Origin: Pseudomonadales bacterium
GTDB taxonomy: Bacteria; Pseudomonadota; Gammaproteobacteria; Pseudomonadales; Azotimanducaceae
DNA length: 64,000 nucleotides
Assembly: GCA_028281885.1 (NCBI GenBank)
Contig: JANQJA010000009.1
Coordinates: 1-64,000 of the forward strand
Direction: 5' to 3'
Position numbers and translations under genes: made by a program
The notes under the pieces: model-generated
Told to the model about the DNA's origin: nothing
Database searches by the model: none
What the model saw: the letters and a program-made list of their open reading frames with translations, nothing else
Shown here: in pieces, positions 9,522-19,095 of the stretch
How the letters are laid out: each line of letters begins with the position of its first letter
Position numbering within the stretch: the first letter of the stretch is position 1

Positions 9522-9913
9522 GATGTTCCCCGGTTCTTAACCAGGAATACGAAGTCGCGGAAGATATCCATCAGCGTTTCGTATTTATAGTCGGTGAACT
9601 CGCCGGCGTCGAAATACATGCCGTGATCTTCGCAGGCTTCGTACTGAATATGGGCCTGGACTGGATCGTTTAGCTGGGCCATTGGTTTGCCGCATCGCGG
9701 ACAATCCACGTCACGGATTTTATTATGCTGTTTGCCAATCTCGGGGTCGCCGCTGTCGACATATTCAGACATCCACTTTTCCCGCAGCGCCTCCGCCTCG
9801 CCGATATCGAACCAGATGCCGTGACAGCCGGTGCAGCGATCCACTGTGATGCCACCCTGAAGTGTACTCAGTGTCTTCTCTTCCATCGTGGAGTTGCACT
9901 TGGGACACTGCAT
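9518..9913 (-). CDS. Zinc-ribbon (zf-TFIIB) protein, copy 1
   Basis: The 131-residue protein has two TFIIB-like zinc ribbons. The first is CPKC...CTGC with GIWFDIGEAEALR (residues 3-50); the second is CPRCGKP...CEDHGMYFDAGEF (residues 70-107), where the last pair reads C-x2-H and not C-x2-C. Proteins of this family are small and cytosolic and their function is largely undefined. A paralogue with the same two-ribbon layout is at 47462-47833. AAGGAG precedes the ATG. Confidence 0.9.
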   Translation of the reverse strand: MQCPKCNSTMEEKTLSTLQGGITVDRCTGCHGIWFDIGEAEALREKWMSEYVDSGDPEIGKQHNKIRDVDCPRCGKPMAQLNDPVQAHIQYEACEDHGMYFDAGEFTDYKYETLMDIFRDFVFLVKNRGTS

Positions 9914-9939
9914 CGACGGGCTCCTTGATCGGGACGTTC

Positions 9940-10563
9940 TTATTCTGCTGCATTATGCACGATTTGCTCTGGAAGCGAAGTTCTGCCGACAGCTGCAAGC
10001 AGTGCGGATGCGAATCCAGCCAGCACACCTTCATCGCAATCCGTCTTGCGGCCACGGAGATTGAGTCGGGTTCCGTACGGCGGCAGGTGAACAAAGCAGA
10101 CGGTAGTGAGACGTTCGTGCCGGCATCTAAGCATCTCAAGCGTGTAGAGCATTTCCTCGCATAGAAAAGCGCCAGCGTCCCGTGAAACTCGGATAGGGTA
10201 GCCCGCTTGCATCAGGTCCCGATGCAGCGCCCGGGCATCGACGGAAGCATCGAGGCTTTCCTCTCCTCCTGGCCAGATGTCGACAGGATCTGGCTTGTTG
10301 CCGTGATTGTCTAACCGATCGCCCCGACGGTTTCTCGCCCTTGTCTCGATATCAAACCAGCCTTCCCGGCCCTCACCCAACGCGATGATAGTGGTCGGGC
10401 AATGCTGTTCACAGATGGGACGCAGCACCCGTAGCGGTTCTTGCCAAAGGACGGCGACCTTAAGTGTCTCTGCGACCGAATTCAGGGTGCGGGCGGCAAG
10501 CCAGGACCCGTTGATCATGCGTCCGTCGAACGGTTCGAATCCCGTGACCAGCGTCTCATTCAT
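9940..10563 (-). CDS. Pyroglutamyl-peptidase I family (C15) peptidase
   Basis: Starting at the ATG that gives MNETLVTGFEPFDG, the protein has 207 residues and opens exactly as Pcp enzymes do; an ATG 36 bases upstream is possible but adds non-conserved residues. The likely catalytic triad is visible as Glu73 (FDIETRARN), Cys135 (SRDAGAFLCEE) and His159 (CFVHLPP). It would remove N-terminal pyroglutamate from peptides in the cytosol. It partly overlaps the 5' end of the divergent NTF2-like gene if the long starts are used. Confidence 0.87.
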   Translation of the reverse strand: MNETLVTGFEPFDGRMINGSWLAARTLNSVAETLKVAVLWQEPLRVLRPICEQHCPTTIIALGEGREGWFDIETRARNRRGDRLDNHGNKPDPVDIWPGGEESLDASVDARALHRDLMQAGYPIRVSRDAGAFLCEEMLYTLEMLRCRHERLTTVCFVHLPPYGTRLNLRGRKTDCDEGVLAGFASALLAAVGRTSLPEQIVHNAAE

Positions 10564-10592
10564 CTTCTGATTGAAACAGATACGGTATCCGC

Positions 10593-11024
10593 GTGCCATC
10601 TAAAGGGAATATCATCACGGTTATGGTTGATCCAAACGTGATCCTGTTTCGCAATGAGACCTTCTACGCCGCATTCGCCAGCTGCGACCTGGCAGCCATG
10701 GAGGAACTCTGGTCACAGCGCCATCCGGTGCTTTGCATTCACCCGGGTTGGCACCCCCTGACCGAACGAGAGGACATCATGCACAGCTGGCGCGACATCT
10801 TTTCGAGCCAGGGTGACAGCGTGATGGAGATTCGCTGCCATGCGCCTCGACTGATGACATACGGTGATGTTCACTGGATTGTCTGCTTTGAACAGCTACC
10901 TGCCGGTTGGCTGGTGGCAACCAACGGTTTCATTCTGGAAGGCGATGAGCCCCAGATGATTCATCATCAGGCAAGTCAGTGTATGGAGCCACCGGAAGTA
11001 GACGAGCCGCCCCAGCCGCAATAG
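10593..11024 (+). CDS. NTF2-like/SnoaL-type nuclear transport factor 2 family protein
   Basis: The 143-residue protein (GTG start; an ATG at 10623 gives 133 residues) reads as a single cone-shaped NTF2-like domain: NETFYAAFASCDLAAMEELW, then HPGWHPLTEREDIMHSWRDIF, then the beta-sheet half ending ATNGFILEGDEPQMIHHQAS. The His-containing tail is typical of this group. Function is not defined; members are binding proteins or isomerase-like. It lies 19 bases upstream of an MFS gene in the same direction. Confidence 0.8.
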   Translation: MPSKGNIITVMVDPNVILFRNETFYAAFASCDLAAMEELWSQRHPVLCIHPGWHPLTEREDIMHSWRDIFSSQGDSVMEIRCHAPRLMTYGDVHWIVCFEQLPAGWLVATNGFILEGDEPQMIHHQASQCMEPPEVDEPPQPQ

Positions 11025-11043
11025 CAGGTGATATAATCGGGCA

Positions 11044-12354
11044 ATGCCCGAAGTGTCAAAACGTCCTCTCCCTAAAGATCCACCAGAGGACCAGAGGCCA
11101 GGATTATTCTTTAGTCAGGGCATGTTCGATTCACTCGCTAACCGCGAGTTTCGTTACCTCTGGATTGGTAACCTGGCGGCGCAGTTCGCCATGCAAATGC
11201 AGATCGTGGCCCGGGGCTGGTTGATCTATGCCATTACCAGCTCGCCGCTGATGCTGACGTGGACATTGCTGTCGTTTTCCCTGCCGACATTTCTGTTTTC
11301 GCTGTTTGGCGGAGTCATCGCGGACCGCTTCGAAAAGAAGCGTGTACTGATGATCTCCCAGGGGCTCAATTTCGCCGCGACGCTGGTCATGACCGGGATT
11401 GTCATTACCGGTCATGTTGAGTTCATGGACTTTATCTACTTTGGCCTGTTCAACGGGACGGTGCTCGCGCTCAGTCTGCCGGCTCGACAGTCGATGATTC
11501 CAGAGATCGTTGCCGAGTCGTTGCTGTTCAATGCCATGGCGCTGGCGACTTCCGGTTTGAACCTGTCCCGTGTTCTGGGACCCGTGCTTGCCGGCGGCAT
11601 TATCGCACTGATTGCCCATGGTGATACCACCAGCAGTTTTGGCGTGGGGGTCGTTTACTGTGTGATTTCCGGTTTGTACCTGGTGTCGGTACTTACCCTT
11701 GCCTTGCTTCGCTACAAGGGTGAGGCAACAGCCCAGTCGAAGAATTCGGTGATGAGTGACATTCGCGAGGGCCTGGCATATATGTGGGCGTCGCCGGTGG
11801 TGTTTGGCCTCATCATGATGTCATTTGTGCCGTTGTTGTTCGCGATGCCAATACAGTTTCTGATGCCTGCATTCAGCGAGGACGTTCTCGCGGCCGGTCC
11901 GGATGGTCTGGGATTATTGATGGCGGCCATGGGTGGTGGTGCGTTATTGGGAAGCCTCGCCGTTGCCCGCATGGGTCGGCTGAAAAGAAAGGGCCTGTGG
12001 CTGTATGGCATTGCCATGTTCTGGGCGGTCTTCCTCGGCGTCTTTGCCATCAGTGGCAACATGTGGCTCGCCATGCCGGCGGCAGGGCTGGTGGGCATGT
12101 GGGGATCGATGTACTCGGCGATTAACATGAGCCTGGTGCAGCTTGCCGTGGATCAGAGTATGCGCGGCAGGGTCAATTCGATCCTGATGATGAGTTTTGG
12201 CCTGATGCCGCTCGGGGTCATCCCGGTAGGTTTGGTTGCCGAGTACTATGGCATCCAGGTAGCGCTTGGAATGAGTGCGGTGCTGTTAGGCGTCTCCAGC
12301 GTGTTGCTTGGGCTCTGCCTGCCGGCGATCAGGAATATCGACAGGGGCTACTAG
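11044..12354 (+). CDS. MFS transporter
   Basis: The 436-residue inner-membrane protein has 12 predicted helices. Motif A is seen as GGVIADRFEKKRVL between helices 2 and 3, and the opening FDSLANREFRYLWIGNLAAQFAMQMQ matches the EntS-like MFS_3 group. It is probably an exporter of a small molecule; the substrate is not readable. The ATG at 11044 gives a 26-residue cytoplasmic leader, and an ATG at 11122 would also place the first helix correctly. It converges on the flavoprotein gene with a CTAG stop overlap. Confidence 0.9.
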   Translation: MPEVSKRPLPKDPPEDQRPGLFFSQGMFDSLANREFRYLWIGNLAAQFAMQMQIVARGWLIYAITSSPLMLTWTLLSFSLPTFLFSLFGGVIADRFEKKRVLMISQGLNFAATLVMTGIVITGHVEFMDFIYFGLFNGTVLALSLPARQSMIPEIVAESLLFNAMALATSGLNLSRVLGPVLAGGIIALIAHGDTTSSFGVGVVYCVISGLYLVSVLTLALLRYKGEATAQSKNSVMSDIREGLAYMWASPVVFGLIMMSFVPLLFAMPIQFLMPAFSEDVLAAGPDGLGLLMAAMGGGALLGSLAVARMGRLKRKGLWLYGIAMFWAVFLGVFAISGNMWLAMPAAGLVGMWGSMYSAINMSLVQLAVDQSMRGRVNSILMMSFGLMPLGVIPVGLVAEYYGIQVALGMSAVLLGVSSVLLGLCLPAIRNIDRGY

Positions 12355-13845
12355 TCGGCAGCAAAATGCGCCGCGCTGGCTCCGGCAATTCGACCGAATA
12401 CGGCGCCACTGGTGAGTCCGGTGCCGCCTGGGTAGTTGAAGTAGAACAATCCCCCGACCAGTTCTCCAGCGGCAAAGAGGCCCGGAATAGGTCGTTCTTC
12501 CTCGTTCAGGACCCGGGCCTGTGGGTCTATATGCACCCCGCCGAAGGTAAAGGTAATGCCGCAAGTCGTCTGATACGCATGAAACGGGGGGGGTGTCCAG
12601 ACGATTCGCCCAGTTCGACTTGTTGACGTCGAGGCCGTGAGTGCGACGACCGTCCTTGATCGCGGGATTGAATGCCACCTGCTCATCGACGGCAGCGTTA
12701 TATTCAGTCACGGTGGCGATAAATCTTTCGGCATCGACACCCTCCAGCTTGGCTGCCAGGCCTTCCAGCGAATCTGACTCGACTCGCGAGACTTCCCTGA
12801 TTCGATATTCGTCCCGCAGCAGGTGCGTGACCTTGTCGTCGAACACCTGCCAGGCAAACTGTTCTGGCTGGTTGAGGATCTCGCGGCCATATTTGGCGTA
12901 GGTATAGTTGCGAAAGTCGGCGCCCTCATCGACGAATCGTTCACCGCGTGCATTGACGAGCAAGCCAAACGGATAGGAATGCTTCTGGTAGCCGTCGCCG
13001 ACGGTGAGATCGCCGAATTCGGGTGCATTGCGATCCCAGCCGACCGCATGACAACCGGACCAGTGCCCATAGGCGGCAGCACCGGCGGCAAGCGCCATAC
13101 GGATACCGTCGCCGGTGTTGTATCGGGTGCCGCGAACCTTGGCCAGTTCCCAGCCGGGGCCGAGGTAACGGGTGCGCCATTCCGCGTTGGCCTCGAAACC
13201 GCCGCAGGCGAGGACCACTGACCTGGTTTTGATGGTGGCCGATCGACGTTCCGAGACGACGCTAACCCCGGTGACTGTCTCATCTTTCTGGATCAGTCCA
13301 ACGGCCCGTGTGTCATAGGCGATCGCGATGCTGGCATCCTCGACTGCCTGATTCAGGCTTTCGATCAACCCGGGTCCGCCGCCCCAGGCTTCCAGTGTCA
13401 GGCCGCCCCAGAACTTGAACTGGCCATCCACCTTGAATGCCTGGCGGGCATACATCGGCAGGAACCTGACCCCCTTGCCACGCATCCACTTGAGTGTCGA
13501 AAAGCTGTTATCAATCAGCGTTTCTGTGAGGGCCGGATCACATCGGTATTGCGTCATGCGTGCCATGTCGTCAAGAAACTGATCACGGCTGTAGGTACCG
13601 AAATCCGTGTTCTGCTGTTCTGCTTCAGTCAGTTCGGGGACGAGCGCGACGATGTCATCGACACTTCGATAGACAAATCGCATCGCGCCCGCTGTAAATC
13701 GGGAATTGCCACCGCGGGCAGCCGCTGGCGCACGTTCGATGACGAGGACGCGACTGCCTGTTTCTGAAGCCGCGAGCGCCGCGCATAGTGCCGCGTTGCC
13801 TGCACCGACCACCAGTACGTCGACCTCGGTTGGAAGCGCTGTCAC
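12351..13845 (-). pseudogene. FAD-dependent dehydrogenase (TcuA/fumarate-reductase flavoprotein-like), frameshifted
   Basis: The protein starts at GTG 13845 with the FAD motif VDVLVVGAGNAALCAALAA and continues in frame to about residue 418 (NWANRLDTPP). At a run of eight G on the plus strand (12586-12593) the frame is lost. The expected end, PFHAYQTTCGITFTFGGVHID to FNYPGGTGLTSGAVFGRIAG, lies in another frame and stops at 12351. Removing one base of the run restores a 497-residue protein of normal family length. Relatives oxidise tricarballylate or other carboxylic acids. It may be a true mutation, a slippage-regulated gene or an assembly error. Confidence 0.85.
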
Positions 13846-13887
13846 GGCGGGCTAAACTCCGTAAACGACCAAACGGGTCCACTTTAA

Positions 13888-16800
13888 ATGATCAAGTTAG
13901 CGGCTGTCCTGCTGGTCTGGCTGTTTGTTCTCGTTGCCAACCCGGTACTAGCTAATCCGCTGGAGATTGCAACGCGAGCAGAGTCTTCCGGCGACCTTGA
14001 ACTCGCGTTCGATACATATCTTTCCGTTCTCGACGACGAACCGGAAAATCTTACGGCACTACATCGTGCGGCAGTCTTGTCGCTGGAATTCGGGATGGCC
14101 GAGCTTGGCCTGGAGCTTTCCCGTTCACTGGCGCAGATTGCGGGCGAACAGCGTCGGACGGACCTTGTCCAACTGGCCAATGACAATATCAGCGCCGTGC
14201 ACAGCCAGTATCCTGACTGGGTGACGTCAAGACTTGATGCAGCCGCTGGCTACGATGGAGACACAGCAGATGTGGTGGCCGAGTGGGAAACGCTTGTTGC
14301 CGAAGCCAATCAGTCGACCGACGCGGGAGAGGCGATTGCGACGTTGGAGACTGCGCTGCTCATTGCTGAAGAGACGTTTGGGCCCAGGCACTGGGTCACA
14401 ATTGTCTCGCAAAGAGATCTGGGCTTCGTTTATCGCCAGGTGGGGCTGGGAGCAGAGGCGGAACAGTACTATTCAGATGCCCTCGCGATGGCGGAAGAGG
14501 TGCTGGGTGCGAGTCATCCGCAGACCATCGAGATCGTTGGCTTGCTGGCGGATCTATATGTCGCTGCGGGAAATCCGGAACAGGGCGTGGACATGGCCGA
14601 GATGGCCGCACTCGCCTTTGCTGATTCGTTAGGAGCTGATCATACCAGTACAGTTGAGTCCCGACTCGCTGTACTGGACGCGTTAGAGAGCAGCGGACGT
14701 TTCGAGGAAGCGATCAATGCCGCACTCGATCTGTGTGCAGACATTGTCGGGGCCTGGGGCCGTCTCCACGAGGCACACCTTTCATGCCTGGAACGCCAGG
14801 GTGGTCTGCAGATGACCGCGGGTATGCTGACTGAAGCAGCGCATACCTATCTCGATATTTCAGATGTGATGAGCCGCTCTGTCGCGATGGTCGATGACCG
14901 CGTGCTCAACAACCTGTCGCAGCTGGGTGAAATCTACCGACGCCAGGGCCGCTATGATGAAGGCAAGAAGTTGTTGTCCGGTGTGATCCAGCTTGCCCTG
15001 CAGACCGCGAATCCCGGCGCTGCCGCGACGGCCAAGTCATATCTTGGCCGCATCCTGAATAACCTCGGTGACCTGGACAAGGCGTTGGTCGTGACCAAAG
15101 AGGTGCTGGATTATGGCCTTGAGGCCTGGCTCGATCAGCCGCTCAACATCTATAACACCTTGCTTGAAATGGGTGCCATCTATCAGGGCCTGGGACAGCT
15201 CGCTGACGCTGAAGCAACTTTCGAGGAGGCTTTCGCGGGTCTGATCGAGGGCTATGGCGAGCTGCATCCTTCAACCATGGTGGCAGCGACCAACCTCGGT
15301 CAGATTTATGAGTCCATCGGTCTCTACGACGATGCCGAGCCGATTCTTGAGGCGGCGGTACGGAATTTCGAGACGGCCCTTGGGGAGTCTCACCCGAACA
15401 CGCTGCGGGCACGAAACAATCTGGCCCTGCTGCATGAAAGCCAGGGAAATTTCCGCGAGGCGGAGCCATTGTATCTGCAGAATCTGGACCTGTTGCTGGC
15501 GAGATTCGGAGAGGACTACACCGATACGATCGCGGTCAGTAACAACCTGGCCTTCCTTTATATGCTGATGGAAGCTTATGAAGATGCGGTGGTCATGTTC
15601 GAAGATGTGGTGGAAAGGTGGACTGCCACACTGGGTCCCGAACATCCCAATACGTTAAAGGCGGTCAACAATCTTGGCCGGGTATTGATGCGTCTCGATC
15701 GCCTTGATGAGGCCATGCTGTGGCTGCAGCAGGCGCTCGCAACGCGGGGCGAGAGTCTGGGTGAGGATCATGTCGATACCATTCGTTCGATGATTGATAT
15801 GAGCGAACTGATGTTATTGCAGGGGCGGGATTCCTCAGCAGAGATTCTGGTTAGCGATGCCTTGGCGCGGGCGGAGGCGAATCTCTCTGAACAACATCCC
15901 TATACTTTTGATGCGCTTAATTTGCTGATCCGCATCAAACAGTCGCGGGGAGATATTGACGCGGCGATTCAACTCGGCAGCGAGGGTATCGCAAGGCGTA
16001 GCGTCTTTCTGGACAGGATGCTCTGGACCGCGGGACAGAATGCGCGTGAGGGATTCATTCGATTGCACCGGCCTGAACTGGATCGATATTTGTCGTTGCT
16101 GGTGCAGGGTGGCAGGGCAGACGCCGGCCAGCACATGATCAATGCCAGTCTCCAGCGCAAAGGGCTGCTGTTGAAGATTACTTCGGAAATTCAGCAGATT
16201 GCCCGGCTGAGCGAGGACCCGGCAGTTGCGAATATTGTTGCTGAATTGGAACTTGCTCGTCAGGAGCTGGCAGCCTTGACGCTGTCCGGCCCGACACCGG
16301 AGACGGGTGCCCGACACACCGAAGTTCTCTACCAGCTGGAACAGCGCGTCAATGATCTGCAGGCCGAGCTGGGGCGAGCGAGCGTCCGATACAGAACCTC
16401 GATCGCACAGATCAATGTGGATACGCTGGAAACCGTGCTGCCGGACAATAGCGTACTGGTGGATTTTTTGACCTATGAGGTCGACGGTCACAGCCGCCTG
16501 GTTGCCGGGGTCATGGTCAAGGAAGCGGGCGAGGTTCGCTATGACCTCGTGAATTACGACGATCTCGCCGCGGTTCAGGATGCAGTCATTGACTATCGTT
16601 CCTGGATTCAGGATGACCTTGCCGATGAAGAGGATCTGCTCGAATCGGGTGAGCTTGCCTATGACGAGATCTGGGCGCCGTTGGTGGATTCCCTCGACGG
16701 ATTTGAATATGTCTATCTCGTGCCGGACGGCGTCCTGAATATTCTGCCGTTTGCGGCCCTCATTGATGAAGATGAGAATTATCTGATCCAGCGCTATGAC

Positions 16801-17700
16801 CTTCATTTGCTGACGTCGCTTCGCGATCTGCTGCCCAATCAGTTCCGGCTTGCGGATGGTGACTACGTGGTGGTGGCCGGCCCGGACTATGATTCGGAAG
16901 ACGTTGTACCCGAGGAACAGATTGCCGCGGCACGAGGTCGTCGTTCGACTGCCATGCAGCTCGGTATTCGAGGTGCGGGCAGTGGTCTGCGCGGGCTCAG
17001 CTTTGCGCCTCTGCCAGGAGCCGCAGAGGAAGGGCGCATTATTAACGAGCAAATCGAGTCCCGGGATGAACCTAACATCGTCTACTTTGGCGCCGAGGCG
17101 CAGGAGGTGGTACTGGCCGAATTGCCGCAACCGCCCGAGATTTTGCATATGGCGACGCATGGTTTCTTCCTTGAGGCTGACGAAAATCTGCGGCGGCGTC
17201 TCTTGAAACCGCAGCGAAGTGCCGATCTGCATGTGCCGCCACCTGGCGACAATCCATTGCTGCGATCCGGACTCGCGTTTGCCGGTGTGAATACCAATGC
17301 CCAGTTCCTGGGCGATATCGATACTGTCAATGACGGCGTACTCACCGCGCTCGAAGTGTTGGATCTGAATCTGTCAGGTACTCAGCTTGTCGTCCTCTCT
17401 GCCTGTGAGACCGGGCTGGGAGAAATTCATGAAGGGGAAGGCGTCTATGGCCTGCGGCGTTCCTTCCAGGAAGCGGGCGTTGCCGAAGTCATCAGTTCAC
17501 TGTGGGAAGTCAGCGATGCCGGTACCCAGGCGCTGATGACCTCGTTTTACGATCGCCTGCTGGACGGAACGCCGGCACGCGTTGCTCTGCGAGAAGCGCA
17601 GCTGGAACTCATGGACTCGCCGCAATGGGGCTATCCCTATGTGTGGTCAGCTTTCATGATTGTCGGCAGCTATGAATCGGCGGGATTTTCGATTAATTGA
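13888..17700 (+). CDS. Exported TPR-CHAT domain protein (caspase-like peptidase)
   Basis: The 1270-residue protein has a signal peptide (about residues 1-22, hydrophobic LAAVLLVWLFVLVA, then ANP), so it is predicted periplasmic or secreted. Residues 25-700 are tandem tetratricopeptide repeats of the 42-residue TPR_12 type (for example LNNLGDLDKALVV, NNLALLHESQGNFREAEPLY). The C-terminal third is a CHAT domain with the catalytic dyad His1091 (MATHGFF) and Cys1173 (LSACETG), followed by VISSLWEVSD and the closing WSAFMIVG. CHAT proteins are clan-CD proteases related to caspases and separases. It is followed by a TolC-like gene on the same strand 93 bases on. The target is unknown. Confidence 0.93.
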   Translation: MIKLAAVLLVWLFVLVANPVLANPLEIATRAESSGDLELAFDTYLSVLDDEPENLTALHRAAVLSLEFGMAELGLELSRSLAQIAGEQRRTDLVQLANDNISAVHSQYPDWVTSRLDAAAGYDGDTADVVAEWETLVAEANQSTDAGEAIATLETALLIAEETFGPRHWVTIVSQRDLGFVYRQVGLGAEAEQYYSDALAMAEEVLGASHPQTIEIVGLLADLYVAAGNPEQGVDMAEMAALAFADSLGADHTSTVESRLAVLDALESSGRFEEAINAALDLCADIVGAWGRLHEAHLSCLERQGGLQMTAGMLTEAAHTYLDISDVMSRSVAMVDDRVLNNLSQLGEIYRRQGRYDEGKKLLSGVIQLALQTANPGAAATAKSYLGRILNNLGDLDKALVVTKEVLDYGLEAWLDQPLNIYNTLLEMGAIYQGLGQLADAEATFEEAFAGLIEGYGELHPSTMVAATNLGQIYESIGLYDDAEPILEAAVRNFETALGESHPNTLRARNNLALLHESQGNFREAEPLYLQNLDLLLARFGEDYTDTIAVSNNLAFLYMLMEAYEDAVVMFEDVVERWTATLGPEHPNTLKAVNNLGRVLMRLDRLDEAMLWLQQALATRGESLGEDHVDTIRSMIDMSELMLLQGRDSSAEILVSDALARAEANLSEQHPYTFDALNLLIRIKQSRGDIDAAIQLGSEGIARRSVFLDRMLWTAGQNAREGFIRLHRPELDRYLSLLVQGGRADAGQHMINASLQRKGLLLKITSEIQQIARLSEDPAVANIVAELELARQELAALTLSGPTPETGARHTEVLYQLEQRVNDLQAELGRASVRYRTSIAQINVDTLETVLPDNSVLVDFLTYEVDGHSRLVAGVMVKEAGEVRYDLVNYDDLAAVQDAVIDYRSWIQDDLADEEDLLESGELAYDEIWAPLVDSLDGFEYVYLVPDGVLNILPFAALIDEDENYLIQRYDLHLLTSLRDLLPNQFRLADGDYVVVAGPDYDSEDVVPEEQIAAARGRRSTAMQLGIRGAGSGLRGLSFAPLPGAAEEGRIINEQIESRDEPNIVYFGAEAQEVVLAELPQPPEILHMATHGFFLEADENLRRRLLKPQRSADLHVPPPGDNPLLRSGLAFAGVNTNAQFLGDIDTVNDGVLTALEVLDLNLSGTQLVVLSACETGLGEIHEGEGVYGLRRSFQEAGVAEVISSLWEVSDAGTQALMTSFYDRLLDGTPARVALREAQLELMDSPQWGYPYVWSAFMIVGSYESAGFSIN

Positions 17701-17793
17701 TTTGCTGACTCGTCCTGTGATTGGTCGGCCCTGGGGCGATCAGTTAGAGTGGTGCGCGAAAAGATGCCACACCTTGCACTGAGGAGCAGTTTG

Positions 17794-19095
17794 ATGAGGT
17801 TGATGACCTTCTTATCGTTGGTGCCCGTTCTGCTGTTGGCTGAACCAGCCGGGGCGATGACGTTGCGCGAAGCGGTGCGTATGACCCTTGAGACGAATCC
17901 GAATGTCCTGGCCCGAGAATTTGAGGTGGATGCTGCCGAGCAGGTCATCCGCCAGGCCCGTGCGGGCTATCTGCCGACCGTGGACCTGGTACTTGCAGGC
18001 GGCGAAGAAAACTCCAATAACCCGACAACCAGGGCCGCGAGTCTGGAGGAACTGGAGCTGACCCGGGAAGAGCGCAGTCTGCGACTGCGCCAGATGCTCT
18101 ACGACGGCTTTGCCACCCGGAGCAGTGTCCGCCAGCAGCGCTCGTTGCTGGATGCCGCCACGTCTCGATTGGCGAGCGCCCAGCAGGTGACCGGACTGCG
18201 GGCGGTGGAGGTCTATCTGGAATTGATGCGTCGTCAGGACGTGGTCGCCCTGACCCAGCGAAATCTTGATCAGCATGATGCGACCCTGGCAAAGATTCGA
18301 GAACGCTTCGAGAGTGGTGTCGGCACCCGCGTGGATGTGGTGCAGACGGAGGGCAGGCGGGCCCAGTCACTCAGTAATCTGCTGCTGGCGCGGCGCAATG
18401 TCAGAAACGGCGAGGCGCAGTTCCTGCGTGTCGTCGGTGTTGCGGCTTCGGACCTGGCGCAGCCAGCGGCCGTCGAAGGTGTACCGACAACCCTGGATGC
18501 GGCGCTTGAGATAGCCTATCGCAACAATCCGGCGCTGCTGGCATCTGATGCGGAACTGGAAGCAGCCGAAGCGGCGCGGCGGGTTGCCAGGGCGTCTTTT
18601 CACCCCCGATTTGATCTGGAACTGGGGGCGACGCGAAACGACGACACCGATGGTTCCGTGGGCCCTAACGACGATGAGACGGCAGTCATTCGTATGACTT
18701 ACAACCTCTATCGCGGCGGCGCCGACAGGGCTCGGGCCTCCGAGGCGGAAGCCCGCGTATTTGCCGCGGCCGAATCGCGCAATGCCGCACGGCGGGCCGT
18801 CACAGAGGATGTCACCATCATCTGGAATGAGCTGCAGGATATCCTGGTCCGGCTGGAGTATCTGGAATCCTATGTCAGGGCAACGGAGGAGGTCGTGGAT
18901 GTCTACAACGAGCAGCTTTCCCTGGGTAAACGAACGCTGCTTGACCTGCTCGATGTGCAAAACGAGCTGCTGCGAGCACGAGTCGCCTATGTGGGCGGGC
19001 AGCATACTTTGCGCCTGGCCCGCTACCGTGTGCTCGCCAGTCTTGGTATATTGCTCGACTTGATGGATGTTGATGACAAGGCTACCGATGACTAG
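17794..19095 (+). CDS. TolC family outer membrane efflux protein
   Basis: From the ATG at 17794 (GAGGAG 5 bases upstream) the protein has 433 residues, with a signal peptide MRLMTFLSLVPVLLLAEPAGA cleaved before MTLREAV. It shows the duplicated TolC layout: SLRLRQMLYDGFATRS in the first half and VIRMTYNLYRGGADRARA in the second, each a membrane strand motif, separated by long coiled-coil helices. It resembles type I secretion channels of the AggA/LapE kind. It could serve the upstream CHAT protein, the RND pump at 29-33 kb or an exporter elsewhere. The ABC gene start overlaps its 3' end. Confidence 0.93.
   Translation: MRLMTFLSLVPVLLLAEPAGAMTLREAVRMTLETNPNVLAREFEVDAAEQVIRQARAGYLPTVDLVLAGGEENSNNPTTRAASLEELELTREERSLRLRQMLYDGFATRSSVRQQRSLLDAATSRLASAQQVTGLRAVEVYLELMRRQDVVALTQRNLDQHDATLAKIRERFESGVGTRVDVVQTEGRRAQSLSNLLLARRNVRNGEAQFLRVVGVAASDLAQPAAVEGVPTTLDAALEIAYRNNPALLASDAELEAAEAARRVARASFHPRFDLELGATRNDDTDGSVGPNDDETAVIRMTYNLYRGGADRARASEAEARVFAAAESRNAARRAVTEDVTIIWNELQDILVRLEYLESYVRATEEVVDVYNEQLSLGKRTLLDLLDVQNELLRARVAYVGGQHTLRLARYRVLASLGILLDLMDVDDKATDD

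Noticed and set aside
11032-11037. TATAAT just before the MFS start
   Set aside because: It lies 6 bases before the ATG and would need a leaderless message; no -35 match is seen, so it is not listed as a promoter.
12286-13845. A 519-residue frame as the full flavoprotein
   Set aside because: The last part after residue 418 is unrelated to the family; the conserved C terminus is in another frame after the homopolymer.
15835-17232. A 465-codon open frame antisense to the CHAT gene
   Set aside because: The sense frame has TPR and CHAT motifs throughout, and the antisense frame has no motif or ribosome site; it is a by-product of codon bias.
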